Assembly: GCF_000090795.2 (NCBI RefSeq)
Contig: NW_003546374.1
Location: forward strand, 11,089 to 54,252
Length of the DNA stretch: 43,164 nucleotides
Direction of reading: 5' to 3'
Source of the DNA: Amphimedon queenslandica
Taxonomy: Eukaryota; Porifera; Demospongiae; Haplosclerida; Niphatidae
Numbering within the stretch: position 1 is the first letter of the stretch; every line of letters starts with the position of its first letter. Under the pieces are notes generated by a model that was not told the origin of the DNA, searched no databases, and was given only the letters and a program-made list of their open reading frames with translations. This document shows, in pieces, positions 40,740-43,164 of the stretch. The translations under genes and the position numbers were made by a program.

Positions 40740-42975
40740 TTCTTTGCCATGCACAAAAATCTATTTTCCAAAACACATATCAGACTTTAAAATAAGGACA
40801 GACAGGAAGTAGAATTTCATACAAAAGAATGCAAACAAGCACACCTGCTAATCAACATTTATACATTACAATAATAATTAACACACATCATACAATGTTA
40901 ATACATTACATAGACGACTAGGAAAACATAAACTAGGACACTTTACAAGGGACTCTTTTTCCTGCTACTATTTACAGTCATTAAACAGGTGACAAACTAC
41001 CAGCTTGTCAAAAGGAATAGAAGAAATTTGACACAGTGAAGTCATTTCATGCAGTAATTTTGAAAAAGCTTTCAAAAAATATATGAAAGATGTGACTACT
41101 TTTCCCAAAAACTTTAAAAAGATTGTCTGAAGGAAAAATTCTGTAGAAAGACCACTTTTCAATAAGTGTTAAAAACCGTATAATAATGCTTTTGAAAGTG
41201 CTTGTTGTGGCACTAGTTGCAGACAAAATGATTAGATAGTCTTCGTTTGAGTAATGAAAATTATCTGGAATACCTAAATAATCAACTCATTCCAAAACTT
41301 TTCCATCCACAATGCTAGTCTCATTATTTGTGGCATCATCAAGAACATTGTGAGTTCCAATAGTGTCACAAAGATCAATGTCCTGTATTTACAGAATAGA
41401 AATGAGGCATTTTGCAATACAATTACAGCTTTACCTAATATTTTCAATGTTTCGTAGTTCTCTGCATTTGATGGCTTAATAATAACTGTAGTATCAGCTA
41501 CATTAAGTAACAACATAATTAAACAGTGAAGTACCAATGGTGCATGGACTCACCTGCTGTGATTCAGCTGAGTGATAATGTGTTAGTCGTACTGCCTCCA
41601 TGGTGTTCCTGTATATAAATAAGCCACATGCCAGTTGAAAAAACTATAATCGATTTTGAGTTAACAAAACAATGAAATTACTGCACTGATCCATAAAATC
41701 AATTATAGGTGTGGCCAGCAGTCAGCTGAGCTGATATAACCATAGCACATAGCTAGGAGAAAGAAGAAAAGGTGAAATTTATTGTAGCAACTGAAGCTAT
41801 ATCCAATAAAAAAGTTGGCACAAAGGTTTTGTTAAGATATTTGAAAGAGACTGAGAGAGTTTGGCTGCTCCTGCTTTCCCCATTGCCGCCTGAAAATTTT
41901 TAAAGAGATTAATCAAACTTTGAGTAACTGTAGCTCAGAAACAAAGAGACGAACATATTTTTACTCTACTTTTTGCTACCTATTACTACTAATTTTGACG
42001 AAATTGAGTGAAACAAATATTTGCCTAGGAAAAGTGATTTATTTTTGAAAATATTCAGCTTTTGCTATCACAGATTGCTACTGAAATACAACGGAGCTCA
42101 ATAACTCTCTTTCTCTAAGCTTTAAATGAATTATAACTGAGGACAACTCAGTAAAAAGATATTGACTAGGAATTAACAGAAATTTTTGTGACAGAATGAC
42201 AACCCAACTGCATAGTACTTGCCTACGCAATTATGGCAAGTCCAACAACACATGCAGTGTGTACCTTCAATATCTGAGTACTCTGATTGCAGTAATGTAG
42301 TACTAGCAATATCTTTTGAAACGTGCCAGTTTTTTTCTCATTTATCAAGATAAAAGAGGTAGTGCCGTTGACATGTAGCATGAGCTACCATTTCCTGGCA
42401 ACGATGACAAAATTTCTGACACTGTTCCTCCACGGAGACATTAAATTCTTGAAAACATGTATGAAATCATTTTATTCATGCATTATTATATCCATGGAAA
42501 ATACTTGCACAGTTGCGCTCACTCAATATGCATGCCCTTATATTATAAATATTGAGTTAAAATAAAATAGGCTGGTTTACAATTAAGGCTATTACGCTAG
42601 TCCTAACGTTGCATCAACGCTGGGAAAGTAAAATTTGTTGAACTCTAGTGTAAAGTATGCATCAAAAAGTCAATTAAATCACTCATACTTTTCATTAAAA
42701 ATTGATGGTACACAGGCCTAGCATCATATTGTAAACTTTACTTATGTTACGTCACATTTTCTAAAGTAGAATGTTTTGGAATGCAATAGAGGAAAGCTGT
42801 ATAGGAAATTTTTTTGTTGGAATAAGAATGTTTTTGTCAGAATTTTAAAAATGCAACTACCACTGAAAACTGTACAAATTTATAAGCCTCTTACTGTGTA
42901 TGACTGCTTCACTAGAATATCTTAAGCAATTCAACATGTCTCTTTAAGTTTGTCTATTTCTGTCAACACTTTTAG
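40740..42975. other. Mostly non-coding, with one possible minus-strand exon group
   Basis: At 41602-41281 the minus strand holds three exon-like pieces with splice-like borders: MEAVRLTHYHSAESQQ before GTGAGT; ADTTVIIKPSNAENYETLKI before GTAAAG; and DIDLCDTIGTHNVLDD then ATNNETSIVDGKVLE to TGA. Their phases do not join cleanly, so I do not call a gene. The rest of the stretch shows no recognisable feature. Confidence 0.35.
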
Positions 42976-43164
42976 TCCAGAAAATGTTTGTGGTGGGATG
43001 CCTGATTCTGAGACAAACCTGTCTGTGCCTAGCACTAATGATGAAAATTTTGTAACGACAGTGTAAGTACATGCGGATCGTTATCACCATATACAGGGAT
43101 GCTGAAGAACATGATGCAATTGAAGAAATTCTACCAGCTAGAAATACGGCTAAGAAAACTGATA
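42976..43164 (+). CDS. Partial gene at the right edge: two exons around a 34-nt intron
   Basis: After a CACTTTTAG acceptor (ending 42975), exon 42976-43062 is open (PENVCGGMPDSETNLSVPST then NDENFVTTV). A GTAAGT donor at 43063 and an ATACAG acceptor at 43091-43096 define a 34-nt intron. The next exon continues in phase (the split codon gives Val) as DAEEHDAIEEILPARNTAKK up to the window end. The composition is acidic, with no domain visible. Three independent signals (two splice sites and phase) support it, but the gene is cut off here. Confidence 0.5.
43063..43096 (+). other. 34-nt intron
   Basis: GTAAGTAC donor and CACCATATACAG acceptor. Removal preserves the reading frame. This is unusually short for animals but within what compact-intron invertebrates use. 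Confidence 0.5.

Noticed and set aside
41281..41602. Three-exon minus-strand gene.
   Set aside because: Splice sites look good, but no choice of phase keeps all three pieces open.
41697..41715. Third copy of the hairpin-capped module, because AATCAATTATAGG followed by GTGTGGCCA is present.
   Set aside because: Only a short word is shared. No palindrome, micro-ORF or boundary words follow.

Overview
The window is eukaryotic and AT-rich. It has short spliced exons with GT-AG introns (one readable intron is only 34 nt), no operons, and almost no long intact reading frame. The protein families point to an early-branching marine animal, most likely a demosponge: reverse transcriptases with a Cys-rich N-terminus, MULE-type transposases, a P2X7-cytoplasmic-like domain next to a Cys-rich exon, and a SAMD3-like fragment. 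The organism call is inference from remembered family resemblance. No database search was run.

Layout. 1-984 and 5663-6590 are two halves of one 25-bp-period minisatellite, split by a MULE-like DNA transposon (985-5653) with about 40-bp terminal inverted repeats and a 9-bp target-site duplication. 6642-8092 holds an unrecognised two-exon ORF and a broken Ser/Thr/Pro-rich region. 8484-9222 is a large fold-back element. 11083-14210 and 14604-15842 are two decayed copies of one non-LTR-type retrotransposon, separated by (AAT)n and T/G-rich microsatellite. 16131-17384 holds two copies of one TA-flanked MITE in inverted orientation. 19156-19770 is a hAT-like MITE. 19820-22865 is a decayed piggyBac element with TTAA at both ends. 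22975-24037 is a ZSWIM-like/MULE-type gene split by a TTA-flanked Harbinger-like MITE. 24050-24640 is a minus-strand hAT transposase fragment, followed by pieces of an uncharacterised minus-strand gene (24960-25880). 26143-26826 is a broken Cys-rich plus P2RX7_C-like gene. 27547-28047, 28893-29246 and 34263-34635 are MITEs with 8-bp TSDs. 29410-29886 is a nested pair of small TA-type MITEs. 32290-32674 is a cluster of hairpins. 33240-34160 is a minus-strand SAMD3-like multi-exon remnant. 36236-36622 is a second, inverted copy of a 375-bp hairpin-capped module that also lies inside the MULE (2605-2978). 37001-40740 is a minus-strand Ty3/gypsy-type element with broken protease and RT active sites and a hAT MITE inserted in its RNase H/integrase region. 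The right edge (42976-43164) contains two in-phase exons of a gene that runs out of the window.

The window is therefore a transposon graveyard in which insertions can be ordered by nesting. Readable target-site duplications cover at least five classes: 9 bp MULE, 8 bp hAT, TTAA piggyBac, TTA Harbinger and TA mariner-like. I saw no bacterial-type system, CRISPR array, rRNA or confident tRNA. The most unusual items are the MULE-in-minisatellite insertion, whose empty site can be reconstructed; the 375-bp promoter-like module with a conserved 22-codon micro-ORF; the hairpin cluster; and the Cys-rich/P2X7-like gene.
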